Source of the DNA: Xanthoparmelia taractica
Lineage: Eukaryota; Ascomycota; Lecanoromycetes; Lecanorales; Parmeliaceae
Reading direction: 5' to 3'
Length of the DNA stretch: 64,000 nucleotides
Assembly (NCBI GenBank): GCA_033085395.1
Contig: JANQBS010000179.1
Location: 1-64,000, forward strand
Shown here: in pieces, positions 53,440-64,000 of the stretch
Layout: every line of letters begins with the position of its first letter
How positions within the stretch are numbered: position 1 is the first letter of the stretch
Notes under the pieces: model-generated
What the model saw: only the letters and a program-made list of their open reading frames with translations
Database searches by the model: none
Told to the model about the DNA's origin: nothing
Position numbers and translations under genes: made by a program

Positions 53440-54338
53440 TGGTACAGGGGTTGCGTAATTGCTAAGAAAACAATAGACAGAGCATATAGCGATTGGCACC
53501 AAGTACAGACCTTTGCACCTGTGAAGACAAATCCCAAGAGTGTATGTTGAGATATGTAGAGTGAGAAAGGGGTCGAGAAGGCCGGTCAGTTGTCGATTTC
53601 GTGGGCTGTGTATTCAAGCCTTATAAGGCATTTTCTGGCACAAGCGCTTATTTATCTTGCATCCTTGGCACATTTTACTAAATGCGCTGTTCAAGTCCTG
53701 AAGTCCCTCTTGGCTTGGCTTTGAAGGCTGAGCCCCGCTAGAGATGCAGAAGCACGGCTCCCAATACCTGAATGATTCTGGAAGTGGACACAAATGGTCA
53801 AGGGACCGGCGCCACTCACCGCTCTTGGTGAATAGATACATATTCCGAGGTTCCTCGAGTTTATGGTTATGGCTGGAAGTACCTTAGATATGTCTCACAC
53901 GGTCAGCAAAGTCATGTAAAACGAGAAATTCGGAGGAGATCGCTGTTCATCTGCTGCAAGGGATTGTTGAGTCCAGGGACAGCTTGATGTTGTGCATAAA
54001 CCAATGTCTCGGTATGTTTGGATAGGTGTCTATGGTCATACGAGTTGGAGTTGAGGGCTGACATCAGGAAGGAAGAAGCACGGAGAATTTTATCCACTAG
54101 ACAAGCAGCCCCGCCAGTCGGTATTGGGGCAACACTAGATTTTAGCTGCACGGTACAAAGTAAAAGAACGTCATGCGATGCTGAAGTTGTGCATAAGCCC
54201 TTGTTTAGAAGATATCGGAGGTGTATGGTTGCTTGTTTGCTTGGTCGTGACTCTGTGTGTGCTTGTAATAATGGCCGAACTGCATATACATGCTCCTCAT
54301 TCTCATTCTCTACGACTGTCCATGTTCTAAGGTCCATC
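53440..54338. other. Intergenic; uncalled frames
   Basis: A 146-codon minus frame (54352-53912) follows the F-box gene directly and probably lies in its 3' UTR; the opposite plus frame (54018-54452) is equally unsupported. Confidence 0.35.
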
Positions 54339-54896
54339 TTAGACTTTCTCATGAGTCAACCACTGAATGTCGCGATCAGAGAATCTGAAACACGCCAGCG
54401 CAACGAGAATATTCGTCGCAGGATCGAAGTGCTGGAATATAGCGTCACGTAGCTCGGTAGGTAAATGCTCAAACCCACCTCTCAGCCGAAGCTCCACGTT
54501 CGTGAAGGTGGTGAAGAAGGAAGGTCTAGGCGCAAGATGGTGCAGGATGTGTTTGCGCAGGTTGAACGGAAGGTAGCCTTCTCTTGGCCTTGACTGATCA
54601 ATGACGTCCTCGAAAGAGCCGTAGAAGCCACAGCGGGGTTCCACGAGGATCTGCTTGAGCCTGGCGGTCGGCCAGGTTGGAGCGATGCCTTTGTGGCGCA
54701 GAAGGTGCCAAGTAGCCGTGATAAGTGACGGGTAGTCGCGAAGCTCAACGCGATCCAGAATGTTGAGCATGAGTTCGGCGGGAAGTTGGTAGATTGGGAG
54801 AGCGTAGAGCGCCTGGAGTTGCAGACCAGCCTGGAAGCGCTCCTCAATTGACTTTCTTGTTTCCTTGTCCTGCCTCTGAAGCGTCGAATGTGGCAT
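54339..54896 (-). CDS. Small F-box-like protein
   Basis: A single exon of 185 aa. An F-box-like segment begins near residue 36 (IYQLPAELMLNILDRVELRD, then LITATWHLLRHKG). A second LPTELRDAIFQHFDPATNIL near residue 145 resembles another F-box start. No repeat domain for substrate binding follows. The ATG at 54896 lies inside the last exon of the Pga1-like gene, giving a 53-bp overlap in a different frame on the same strand; the next in-frame Met (residue 43) is already within the F-box, so the upstream start is needed. Confidence 0.65.
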   Translation of the reverse strand: MPHSTLQRQDKETRKSIEERFQAGLQLQALYALPIYQLPAELMLNILDRVELRDYPSLITATWHLLRHKGIAPTWPTARLKQILVEPRCGFYGSFEDVIDQSRPREGYLPFNLRKHILHHLAPRPSFFTTFTNVELRLRGGFEHLPTELRDAIFQHFDPATNILVALACFRFSDRDIQWLTHEKV

Positions 54897-55740
54897 TTTG
54901 CTCTTCGCTAGTTCGAGAAATCCGACAGAGACCTTGCCAAATGTATCCGGAGAGATACCAGGCGAGTACTGCTAAGACGATCAGGTAGACGCCGGTTGGT
55001 AGCAAAGACCTTGGAAATACGTTGAGTAGGAACGGGTCCAGGACTATGAGCAGGATCAGGTCACCACGAAAGTAGTTTACAATGAGGGCTGGCTCACTGA
55101 TCTCGACGTTTACAGGTGGGACATTTTGCATAAGCGTGCTGTTGGTAGTGAAGTAATCTGCGGCAGCAAACACTTGAAGGAAGAGAAGAGAATCCAGATC
55201 GCTTGCCACTCGGCGGTGTTCAAGATTTCGATCCGGTAAAGAAAAAGCTTGACGTAAGTCAGAGTAAGTGGCGAGAGAAGTGATCAGCTCTGGAGTGTCA
55301 AAGACTTGTGGTAGCGAATAAGTGGTCAGTGTGAAGGAAGTTGGTTGCTGTTTCGCCATATCAGCGCCCAGCCAACATCAATAAGATCTTTATACTCCGA
55401 AGGCACATTTCGATGGCGGGAAATAGGTAATGGATGTTAAGAGACTCACTGTAGCAGCCCAGCAGATGCGAACTTCGTAGCGCTGGTGCTGCGTCAGTCT
55501 GTCAAGTAGGAACCATGCCTCAATGCCTTTTGAATTGGTAGGCGTTGGGAATGCTGCTGGTAGCTGGCGACGCAGTTGAGATTTCGACGGGGACAGGACT
55601 TCGAGGTTCAGGTCTTCAAGGTTGGGACGCTGCGGCGGGATTTGAATAGCTTCTGGCGCAAGGAAGATGGTCTTCTCTACGTTGCCATGAACTAGAAAAA
55701 TGCACCAGGCTAGGCTTTGCAGATATGCCAGAAGCCGCAT
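54844..55740 (-). CDS. Pga1-like protein (GPI mannosyltransferase 2 partner)
   Basis: Two exons, 55740-55450 and 55347-54844, joined by a 102-nt intron (GTGAGT...AACAG) in phase 0; 264 aa. A signal peptide (MRLLAYLQSLAWCIFLVHG) is followed by NVEKTIFLAPEAIQIPPQ, AWFLLDRLTQHQRYEVRICW, and across the splice AATQPTSFTLTTYSLPQVFD. A lumenal region with YFTTNSTLMQNVPPVNVEIS precedes two membrane-type segments (DLILLIVLDPFLLNVF, TGVYLIVLAVLAWYLSGYIW) and a charged tail. This layout matches my memory of fungal Pga1-type proteins, which work with Gpi18 to add the second mannose of GPI anchors in the ER. Assignment is by pattern only. Confidence 0.65.
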
Positions 55741-56090
55741 AGCTGGGCATGACTATAGTCAGTTGTAGCCAATTGCCTGTTTGAGGGAATTCCCGAGCAT
55801 CTTCTAGTAAGCGTTGGCTCACTGGTAAATCTTAAGGATGTGCTCGGCTGCTCGGATTGACAAGATATGTGTTCTGATACGGCCACATCCTTTAATCCGT
55901 TTTGAGTTAGACTTGTTGATCGCTTGCTTCGCGCTTTCTGCAGGGAACAACAACAAACCACACACACAAACTTTCTCCTCCCAGCACCACACTCTTCACA
56001 TTCTGCAGCCAACCCCCACTCTGCTGCCACGTTGTGACATCAAACACCTTTAGACAAGACACTTAGCAAGATCTTCAGCCTGCTATCATC
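55741..56090 (+). promoter_or_regulatory. Bidirectional promoter region and CT-rich leader of alpha-tubulin
   Basis: A 350-bp space lies between the divergent Pga1-like and alpha-tubulin genes. The last 150 bp before the tubulin ATG are pyrimidine- and CA-rich (CTTTCTCCTCCCAGC, CAACAACAAACC), typical of the leader of a strongly expressed filamentous-fungal gene. The start context is ATCATCATG. No clear TATA box. Confidence 0.5.
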
Positions 56091-57849
56091 ATGAGAGAAG
56101 TCATCAGCTTGAACGGTGAGTCCCCACAATTACGCGCCTCTGCATCCTTCTTTACCCCTCTATTCAAACACCACTCAACATACTGACTGTGAACGCAGTT
56201 GGCCAAGCTGGCTGCCAGATCGCCAATTCCTGCTGGGAGGTGAGCAATCCCATGCATCTTGAGACTCTCACACAAACACTGGGGAGTTCTGTCAACGACA
56301 AGGCTAAAAGGTTGTGTTAGCTCTACTGCTTGGAGCACGGCATTCAGGTGTGTTCCGATCTATACTGCCCTCTATGTGGATTGTGCAGCTGGTTTTGAGT
56401 GTTTGCTAACGTGTTTTCGGTTCTCAGCCTGATGGGTACCTCACGGAAGAGCGCAAAGCTGCCGACCCAGATCAGGGATTTAGCACCTTCTTCTCCGAAA
56501 CCGGTATGACAGCATCAACACTCTCGCGGGCGACGACTAGGTTGCTAACCATATCCTTTTTAGGCCAGGGCAAATACGTCCCTCGTACCATCTACTGCGA
56601 CTTGGAGCCCAATGTCGTCGACGAAGTCCGTACTGGTACCTACCGAGACCTTTTCCACCCCGAGCAAATGATCACTGGGAAGGAGGATGCATCGAATAAT
56701 TACGCTCGTGGTCACTACACTGTCGGAAAGGAATTGATTGACCAGGTCTTGGACAAGATTCGTCGTGTTGCGGACAACTGCTCGGGTCTACAGGGATTCT
56801 TGGTGTTTCACTCATTTGGTGGAGGAACTGGATCCGGGTTCGGTGCTCTGCTCATGGAGCGTTTGTCGGTGGACTATGGCAAGAAGTGTAAACTGGAGTT
56901 CTGCGTCTACCCCGCTCCTCAAGTCGCCACCTCCGTTGTGGAGCCTTATAATTCCATCCTGACCACTCACACCACTCTCGAGCACTCGGACTGCAGCTTC
57001 ATGGTCGACAACGAAGCCATCTATGACATCTGCCGTCGCAATTTGGGTATTGAGCGACCCAACTATGAGAACCTCAACCGATTGATTGCACAAGGTAGTT
57101 TTGCCAAGTTGGGATAGGGAGGCTAGCGCTAACAATAATCTGCAGTCGTGTCTTCAATCACCGCTTCCCTTCGCTTTGATGGCTCACTCAACGTCGATCT
57201 AAATGAGTTCCAAACCAACCTAGTGCCATACCCCCGTATCCATTTCCCTCTTGTCGCATACTCGCCAGTCGTCTCGGCTGCCAAGGCATCACACGAGGCC
57301 AATTCTGTGCAGGAAATCTCGATGTCATGCTTCGAGCCCAACAACCAGATGGTGAAGTGCGATCCTCGCAATGGCAAATACATGGCCACCTGCTTGCTCT
57401 ACCGTGGTGATGTCGTACCCAAAGATGTACACGTTGCCGTCGCAACGCTCAAGACCAAACGCACCATCCAATTCGTCGACTGGTGCCCCACTGGATTTAA
57501 GATTGGTATATGCTACCAGCCACCGCAGATGGTGCCAAACGGAGACCTTGCCAAGGTCAATCGCGCTGTGTAAGTGGTGGCTCGCTCTTCTCCCTAGTCG
57601 AGATACTGACCTTTGATTAGATGCATGTTGTCCAACACTACCGCCATTTCCGAAGCATGGTCTGCCCTCTCACACAAGTTCGATCTTATGTACGCGAAGC
57701 GTGCTTTTGTCCACTGGTACGTTGGTGAGGGCATGGAGGAGGGCGAGTTCTCCGAGGCCCGTGAAGACTTGGCTGCTCTCGAACGTGATTACGAGGAGGT
57801 TGCTACAGATTCTGCCGAGGGTGAGGAAGGTGCCGATGCCGAGTACTAA
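56091..57849 (+). CDS. Alpha-tubulin
   Basis: Seven exons: 56091-56115, 56199-56239, 56321-56347, 56428-56503, 56564-57094, 57146-57569 and 57621-57849; 450 aa, the standard length. It begins MREVISLNVGQAGCQIANSC. The GTP-binding signature GGGTGSGFGALLMERL, NVVDEVRTGTYRDLFHP, VDLNEFQTNLVPYPRIHFPL (with the catalytic Glu that acts on beta-tubulin GTP) and QFVDWCPTGFKIGI identify alpha rather than beta. The acidic tail ends EGADAEY with the C-terminal Tyr. The first three introns cluster within 350 bp, so exons 1-3 are only 25, 41 and 27 nt. The protein polymerises with beta-tubulin into microtubules. Filamentous ascomycetes often have two alpha-tubulins; which this is cannot be said. Confidence 0.97.
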
Positions 57850-58403
57850 ATGGTCAACTGCTGGTCTTTGGAACTTGCTTAAGATCCGACTCCATGTCTT
57901 GGTCACATCAGATTGCTCCCCGTGGCCGGCGTTATTTGAGCCTTGTGTTTTCGGATCCTTGCCAATGGTTCTAGATTTTCCTGAGGTGCGGACTTGTGCA
58001 GAGAGAATGTGGATGATACAATGAAGCGGGTGTCTGCTATGAAACGAAATTGAAGTACAGTAAATCAATAAAATCAAATGCTCATCACCTTTTTACTTGT
58101 CTGCAGTAAGGTAGAAATCCTAGGAGTTGAAAGTGTCTTGGCATCTTTAGGAGTCGGGTGTCGATCATCAACGCTATAAATTCATAATCCCTGCATCCTG
58201 CTTGGGGGCAACAAATTGAATTCGCCCAAAACAGAGAGCTCTTCCACAACCAGGCGCCTTTCAGGATACGTTCTCTTCTCTTGAACCGATTTTCTTAATA
58301 CATTGGCTCACGCGTCACTATATATGCAGTGACTAAACTTCTTTGTTGGCGCTGAACTCTGACTCCCGCTCTCCGCGGCGGACCGCCAAACCTCGTCCAA
58401 GAT
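57850..58403. other. Intergenic between tubulin and EDE1
   Basis: 3' UTR of alpha-tubulin (AATAAA-like ATCAATAAAATC near 58064-58075) and promoter of EDE1, with CT-rich stretches close to its ATG. Confidence 0.5.
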
Positions 58404-61400
58404 ATGGCTGACGTGGAGTCGCAGCAACGTGAGGTGCAGCGTATGTATAGGCTCCTAGCCTAGCGGTGGAATGTCAAGTCACTGAAGCTGACTGCGTTTC
58501 GATTCTAGAGCATCCCAACCTACACCTGAGCCCTGAGGAGCGACGCCTCTTCGGCCAATTATTCTCCGCAGCTGACAGCGAAAAGATTGGTGTGGTGACG
58601 GGGGAGGTGGCTGTGAAGTTTTTCGAAAAGACACGACTACCACCAGATGTGCTAGGAGAGGTAACCCTACTTTAGACCATGACAGTCCAAAATTCGTGCT
58701 GACATAGGCAAATCGTACAGATCTGGCAAATCGCGGACAGCGAAAACCGGGGACTACTCACACCTGCTGGATTCGGCATTGTCCTGCGACTGATTGGATA
58801 TGCGCAGGCAGGACGGTCAGTTTCCGCTGAGCTTGCATTGAAACGTGAGTAGAATCTATAATCGAGGACGAAAATGGGGAGTGACCACGCGTTCTGTAGC
58901 CGGTGGACCACTGCCCAAATTTGATGGTATTACGGCTCTCCCAGGACCAGCACAGGTGCCGGTACAAGCACAGCCTCTGCAAGCGCAGAACAGTGGGCCC
59001 ATCAGAGTGCCTCCGTTGACTCCGGACAAGGTCGGCCAGTACTCATCTCTCTTCGAGGAGTCAGGCGCGCACAATGGAATACTATCAGGTATGGCTATCT
59101 CTTGCCCAGATATCCCCGCATCGGGGCTGAGTCCAATCGTATAGGCGAAACAGCAAAGCAAATTTTCGAGCGAGCGAATCTACCTAATGATGTGCTCGGA
59201 CGCATATGGAACCTTGCAGATACGGAGCAGAAGGGGCATTTGGGGCTGACAGAGTTCATTATTGCCATGCACCTACTGGCGTCCTATAAGAATGGATCTA
59301 TGCGCGCCTTACCACAAATACTGCCTCCTGGGTTATACGAAGCGGCCGCCAGACGAGGTGTTGCGCGACAAATGACAGGTTCTCGACCAATATCAGATAA
59401 CGTCCCACCATCTGCGGTACCGAGGCAATTTTCAGGCACAGGATATCCAGCCCAAGCGCAACCTACAGCTCGCACACAGCAAGCACCCTTCCAGCAAGCG
59501 ACTTCGACTGGCGATCAATGGGCGGTCAGTCCTCAAGACAAAGCACAGTTCGACCAGATATTTGCAAAGGTTGATACACAAAACCGTGGATACATAACGG
59601 GAGAGCAAGCTGTGGGCTTTTTTAGCAACTCCAGGTTACCTGAAGATGCACTTGCGCAAATTTGGGATCTCGCTGATATCAATTCGGAAGGCCAGCTTAA
59701 TCGAGATGAATTTGCTGTCGCAATGTACCTCATCAAGCAACAGCGTAGCAAAAGAGACGGCCGAGATGTTTTGCCACAGAGTCTGCCTCCTAATCTAATA
59801 CCACCAAGCATGCGTCGTCAACCTATAGCGCCACAGCAGCCTACCGCCCCGGTCTTCGACAATGCTTCAAACATCAGCGCGCCGAAATCCGCGGCCGAGG
59901 ATTTGTTCGGTCTCGACGCATTCTCAGCTCCCTCGTCTCCGCCATTACAGCCCCTATCGAAGAATATCGGCGACGCTACGTCCACTGCCACACCGCCTCG
60001 AAATACAAGCTCACCAGTGCCTCAACCATTCCAGCAACAACAGTCACAGGCTCAGTCATTCCCGCAGCAACAATCGCACTTTAAGCCATTCGTACCATCG
60101 TCCTCTTTTGGGCAAGCTATGATGACTCCTCAAGGCACTGGTACATCAGCAAGCACGGCCAGTCCTGTGGCGAAGAACCGGAGTCTCCCACAGCAGCAAC
60201 CAAAACAGCCGTCTGCCATGGACGATCTTCTTGGAGACAATGATCCCGATATCAGCAAAAGACTCAACAATGAGACATCGGAGCTTGCTAATCTATCGAA
60301 TCAGGTCAGCAGTTTGACTGGTCAGATGCAAGATATTAAAAACAAGCGTGGCTCCACGGAACACGATTTGTCTCAAGCACAATTGCAAAAGCGAGACTTT
60401 GAAGGTCGGCTTACTCAGTTGCGATCTGCGTATGAGCAGGAGGTCAGAGAGGTCCAAGCGCTGGAAGAGCGTTTGAGAGGCTCCAGGAGTGAGACACACA
60501 AGCTTCAACAAGAGCTGGCAATGATCCAAGGCACTCACGAGGATCTCCAGAATCAACATCGACAAATCAGCGAGGCCTTCCGTATGGATCAGAACGAAAA
60601 CGCAAATCTGAAAGACAAAATCCGTCAAAGTAACTCAGAGATCAGCGAAATGAAGCCGCAGCTTGAGAAGATGCGATCTGATGCCCGACAACAGAAAGGC
60701 TTAGTAGCGATCAACAAGAAGCAGCTTGCTACTAACGAAGCGGAATTGGAGAAGGCAAAGGCTGACTTGGAGGCAGCGGCAAGAGAACATGAGGAAGCTA
60801 CGCGGGAACTGGAGCAAAGCAAACGCGACCTTGAGGCTTCGTCTCAAGCTGTTTCTGAAGTGAAAAGTCATGTTCGGAGTCCGCCAGCCGCAGTAGCCAG
60901 TCCTGCACCATTCACTGCAAGCATGAACCCCTTTTACCGTCGATCTTCAAATGCCACCACCGAGAAGGGAATGTCGCCTTTCCAGACACAAGCTGTTGTA
61001 TCACCCAATCATAACGCCTTCGACAGCTTTTTTGGTCCTTCTGTTGGCTCTTCGAATCAGACCTCGGGTCCTCCACCATCCACATCTTTTAACAACGCTT
61101 CCCCTAATACTCTCCGCGAAGTACCTGAACAATCAATAGCTTCTAATCGGTCCCAAAATTCGTCGTACGGTCCGGATATTCCAACACCATCAATTTCGCC
61201 ACCACCTTTATCTAGTTTTAGCGATTCTCCCCAAAATATCAGCGAGCCGCCGGCGCCTCCGCAGTCTCGCCAGATAACCTCGAGCTTTCTACCATTCCGA
61301 CCCAAAGTAGAGCGCTCTGACTCCGAGAGTCCATCGGTGAGAGCAAACCCTCCTGCAAGCCGTATGGGCGATAGGTCCGAACTGGAGGGATCAGCGGAAA

Positions 61401-63192
61401 GGCAGACCTCGGCCACTGAGCCTTCTATACCCGAATCGCCAAGGCAGCACTTTGCCGAGATGGCTGCGAAGCCTCCTCAGCCGGAGTCAATGCGGTTCAC
61501 ACCGCCGTCTTCACAGCAGACTCCCACTGCATCCAGTGAAAGTACTCGACAACAAGAAGCTGCCGTTCCTAACGAGATGGCTGAGTCCTCTGGTATGCCA
61601 AGTGCAACTCGGGATGTTCCCGGTGCCTTCCCTGGGGACGAGACACCTGAACCCGAGCCCAATTTCTTCCAATCTGTTGCGACACCGTACAGTAGCTCGA
61701 AGTTTGATCCTCGTGTTGATTCCAAACCCCGAGGCGGCTTTGCGGATTCCGCGAAAGAGCCATCAAACACCACATCTGAGGGTTTAGCAGCCGGCAGTGA
61801 TCCTTTTGCTATGGCCAGTGACGATATCCGTACTCCCGCTATTGCCAAGGATGACTTTGACACGGCTTTCTTGGGGATTGGTGATAAAAGAGCGTCAGAG
61901 CAAAGGGATACCAACATAATTGACGGGCCCGAGAGTGTCGATGCACCCAAGTCTTTTGGCGAGTTCCCTCCGATCCAGGAGTTTGGTGCCGAAGATGAGA
62001 GTGATAGCGATGAAGATCGTGGCTTTGGTGACAACTTTACAGTTCACTCTGCCAACCGAGCTGTTGAGTCAGGACCCAACCAGACGTTACAGGCTCCACC
62101 TGTGTCTGATAGTTTCGGGGTGGCGCCAAATCGTCCTCCTTTAAATACAGCTAACACTAATGATAGTCAGCTGCCCACGCCTGGCGCTCAGACATCGCCA
62201 CCGACGTATGATCAGACTGTGGGAGCTCCACACGCTGAAGCTGGTCATCGTAGAGAGTCTAATCAATTCCCGGCCGAGTATAGCGGCCTCCTGCCTTCTC
62301 GTGCTGATCCTACATCACCTACAGCCTCACCACCTCCCCCAAAACCAGTTGCACCGCCTGTTGCCTCAACAGCCGGCATTGATAGAGGTCTGAACTTTTT
62401 TGGCGAAGACACAACGGAGCAAGGGGCAAGCCATGCTACAATTAACTCCTCCTTCTCACACGACCACTCCCCAATGTCTCCAGGCGCCTCAACAGACGCA
62501 CCGTATGCCTACACACACACATCATCGTCGCCCCAACAGCAGACTCAGACTACCTATCCTCCAGTCCCAGCCAAAGCTTCCAATCACGACGACTTCGATG
62601 ACGAATTCGGCGACCTTTCTGAAGCAAAAGAAGCTTCCGAAAAAGGCGACGACGACTTCACCTCCTCCCACCACAACGGCTTTGAAGATTTTAATCCCGT
62701 CTTTGACTCACCCGCCGTATCGCGCCACACAGCACAATCCTCCAGCACATTCCCTACTAATAATTCCTTCGCCGATTTCGAATCCTCCATATCAGGCACT
62801 GGTTCCTCATCGCATCAACAGCAAGGAGTGCAACAAACGCCGTCACATGATTGGGATGCGATTTTCTCTGGATTAGACACTCCGCAGAGCAATGGTGTGC
62901 AAATTGGACAAGGCAATGAGTTTCCCAGTCCGCCGAGAGAACCCAATGGTAAGGCTGCGGAGAAGCCGTCAATCAAGAGGACGATGACGGAAGATACAAC
63001 TATGGACGACCCGATTCTGAAAGACCTGACTGGGATGGGTTACCCGAGAGGAGAGTCGTTGAAGGCGTTGGAGAAATTTGACTATAATCTTGACAAGGTA
63101 CAGCGACCATCCACTTGCATGGTGCAGAATGACGATACTAACAGTGGGTGCCTAATAAACAGGCTGCTGATTACCTCGCCTCCAAATCTTAA
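58404..63192 (+). CDS. EDE1: EH-domain endocytic scaffold Ede1
   Basis: Six exons, 58404-58440, 58509-58660, 58721-58844, 58900-59088, 59145-63097 and 63163-63192; 1494 aa. Three EH domains occupy about residues 15-100, 130-230 and 288-385. Each has the EF-hand-like RLPPDVLGEIWQIAD / LPNDVLGRIWNLAD / LPEDALAQIWDLAD core. A Pro/Gln-rich linker, a long coiled coil (about 535-745, LEEATRELEQSKRDLE-like heptads) and a long Ser/Pro-rich disordered part follow, with acidic Asp-Phe motifs. The C-terminus is a UBA domain (DLTGMGYPRGESLKALEKFD, then NLDKAADYLASKS) completed by the 30-nt last exon; without it the frame reads through the intron. Ede1 (Eps15-like) starts clathrin-coated pit formation by binding NPF adaptors and ubiquitinated cargo at the plasma membrane. 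Confidence 0.95.
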
Positions 63193-64000
63193 CTCCAATG
63201 GAAAGATAGTACATCACACACATTGCGTAGCGTCTTTGATTGCTACATTTTCGACTGCTGCAAAAGGGATTTCACAATTCTTCGTACCATAACCTAGCGA
63301 ACGCATATCGCATTTGTATAATACCAGAATGACATCAAGCCCCAATGTACACTCATTGCTCCTCAATATGACATCCAGCATTGCGCCAACATAAAACGTG
63401 AATTGCTGTCTTTAAACCGCGCCCTTTGTATGTATGCAGCAAAGCCAATCCGTGATGCGGTCTTGATCACGACCACTCAAACTTACCTTATTTTAACAGA
63501 GTAGTAAAAATTGTCCATCAAGCGAATGAACCCATAGTCCCCAGACTTTCCACCTCAAAAGCCGACGACATTTTCTGACTAGGTAGACAGCAGCCGCACA
63601 TGTATTACCTCTCGGCACCACCCGGTCTCCCTCCATCAACCTTGTAGGAGCGATCAGTGAGTACCTTACTTGGCCTTGAAGCCAGGCAACGACACGACGA
63701 CGCAACTCTTTTTACGACCTACTCAAGGGGTCATGGAGAGAAGCTCGAGGGCGCTGTTGGAAGTTCGTTGGTTGGTAGGTAGGTATGCGTTCATAGGTAC
63801 CTTTGCACCTTCTTTGAAGTAGGAAATAATGTTGCGGACGATAGGATAAAAGGGGCAAGGGGCGGAGTAGGGGTTTAGATAGATAGGGGTATGGAGGTAG
63901 GAGTGTGGTTGGTGTATGCTGTTTCCCCCTAAGAGTTGAAGGAAGGAAGGGGGGGGACGGTGCATCATAAAAAGTCTTTCTCTCGATGGATGGACGCGGG
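63193..64000. other. 3' flank of EDE1, no gene seen
   Basis: Only short minus frames (63705-63493 and 63968-63723) without recognisable features. A gene starting beyond the window edge cannot be excluded. Confidence 0.4.

Noticed and set aside
53912..54352. 146-codon minus-strand ORF after the F-box gene
   Set aside because: It begins just inside the preceding stop region, shows no motif and is best explained as 3' UTR.
1..64000. CRISPR array, integrated virus or plasmid-like element
   Set aside because: No regularly spaced repeats and no capsid, polymerase or integrase-like frames; the organism is clearly a fungus.

Overview
The window is nuclear DNA of a filamentous ascomycete (Pezizomycotina); I cannot fix the class. 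The evidence is short GT-AG introns (about 45-100 nt) with CTRAC-type branch motifs, families that are largely fungal (DUF6594, Pth11/SAT-type rhodopsin-fold membrane proteins, EMC7, Ede1, Pga1-like), and blocks of extremely AT-rich DNA in which duplicated sequence has decayed by C-to-T/G-to-A changes, the mark of repeat-induced point mutation (RIP).

Layout. 1-3730 and about 5990-8785 are AT-rich RIP blocks without readable genes. The first holds two copies of one repeat, one of them split by a small solo LTR that is not RIPed. Between the blocks lies a small island of normal composition (about 4.05-5.95 kb) with a MITE and one predicted membrane protein gene. From 9.4 to 37 kb there is an accessory-type region, with nearly every gene on the minus strand: a DUF6594 protein, a two-module SH3-like protein, an orphan caspase-fold protein, four members of a four-cysteine secreted family, two paralogues of a second secreted family, a further signal-peptide protein, a rhodopsin-type receptor-like protein, an OsmC-like protein with a premature stop, at least two decayed genes and two more MITEs. 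One metabolic gene sits inside it: methylthioribulose-1-phosphate dehydratase (methionine salvage).

From 38 kb on the content becomes more housekeeping: an F-box/LRR protein, a secreted carboxylesterase, EMC7 (ER membrane protein complex), a spliced tRNA-Thr(CGT), a second rhodopsin-type protein, a small F-box protein overlapping a Pga1-like gene (GPI-anchor synthesis), alpha-tubulin (7 exons) and the endocytic scaffold EDE1 (6 exons). A badly decayed gene of unknown family (44.8-46 kb) and a decayed amidohydrolase (48.5-49.3 kb) interrupt this part.

Exon coordinates were assembled by eye from reading frames and splice sites. For most multi-exon genes the summed exons are an exact multiple of three, which supports the models. 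Nothing here looks like a biosynthetic gene cluster, a CRISPR array or a virus. The features most worth following are the secreted-protein neighbourhood beside RIP blocks, the in-frame nonsense codons in otherwise intact reading frames, the solo LTR, the duplicated exon at 11.1-11.5 kb and the same-strand overlap at 54.84-54.90 kb.
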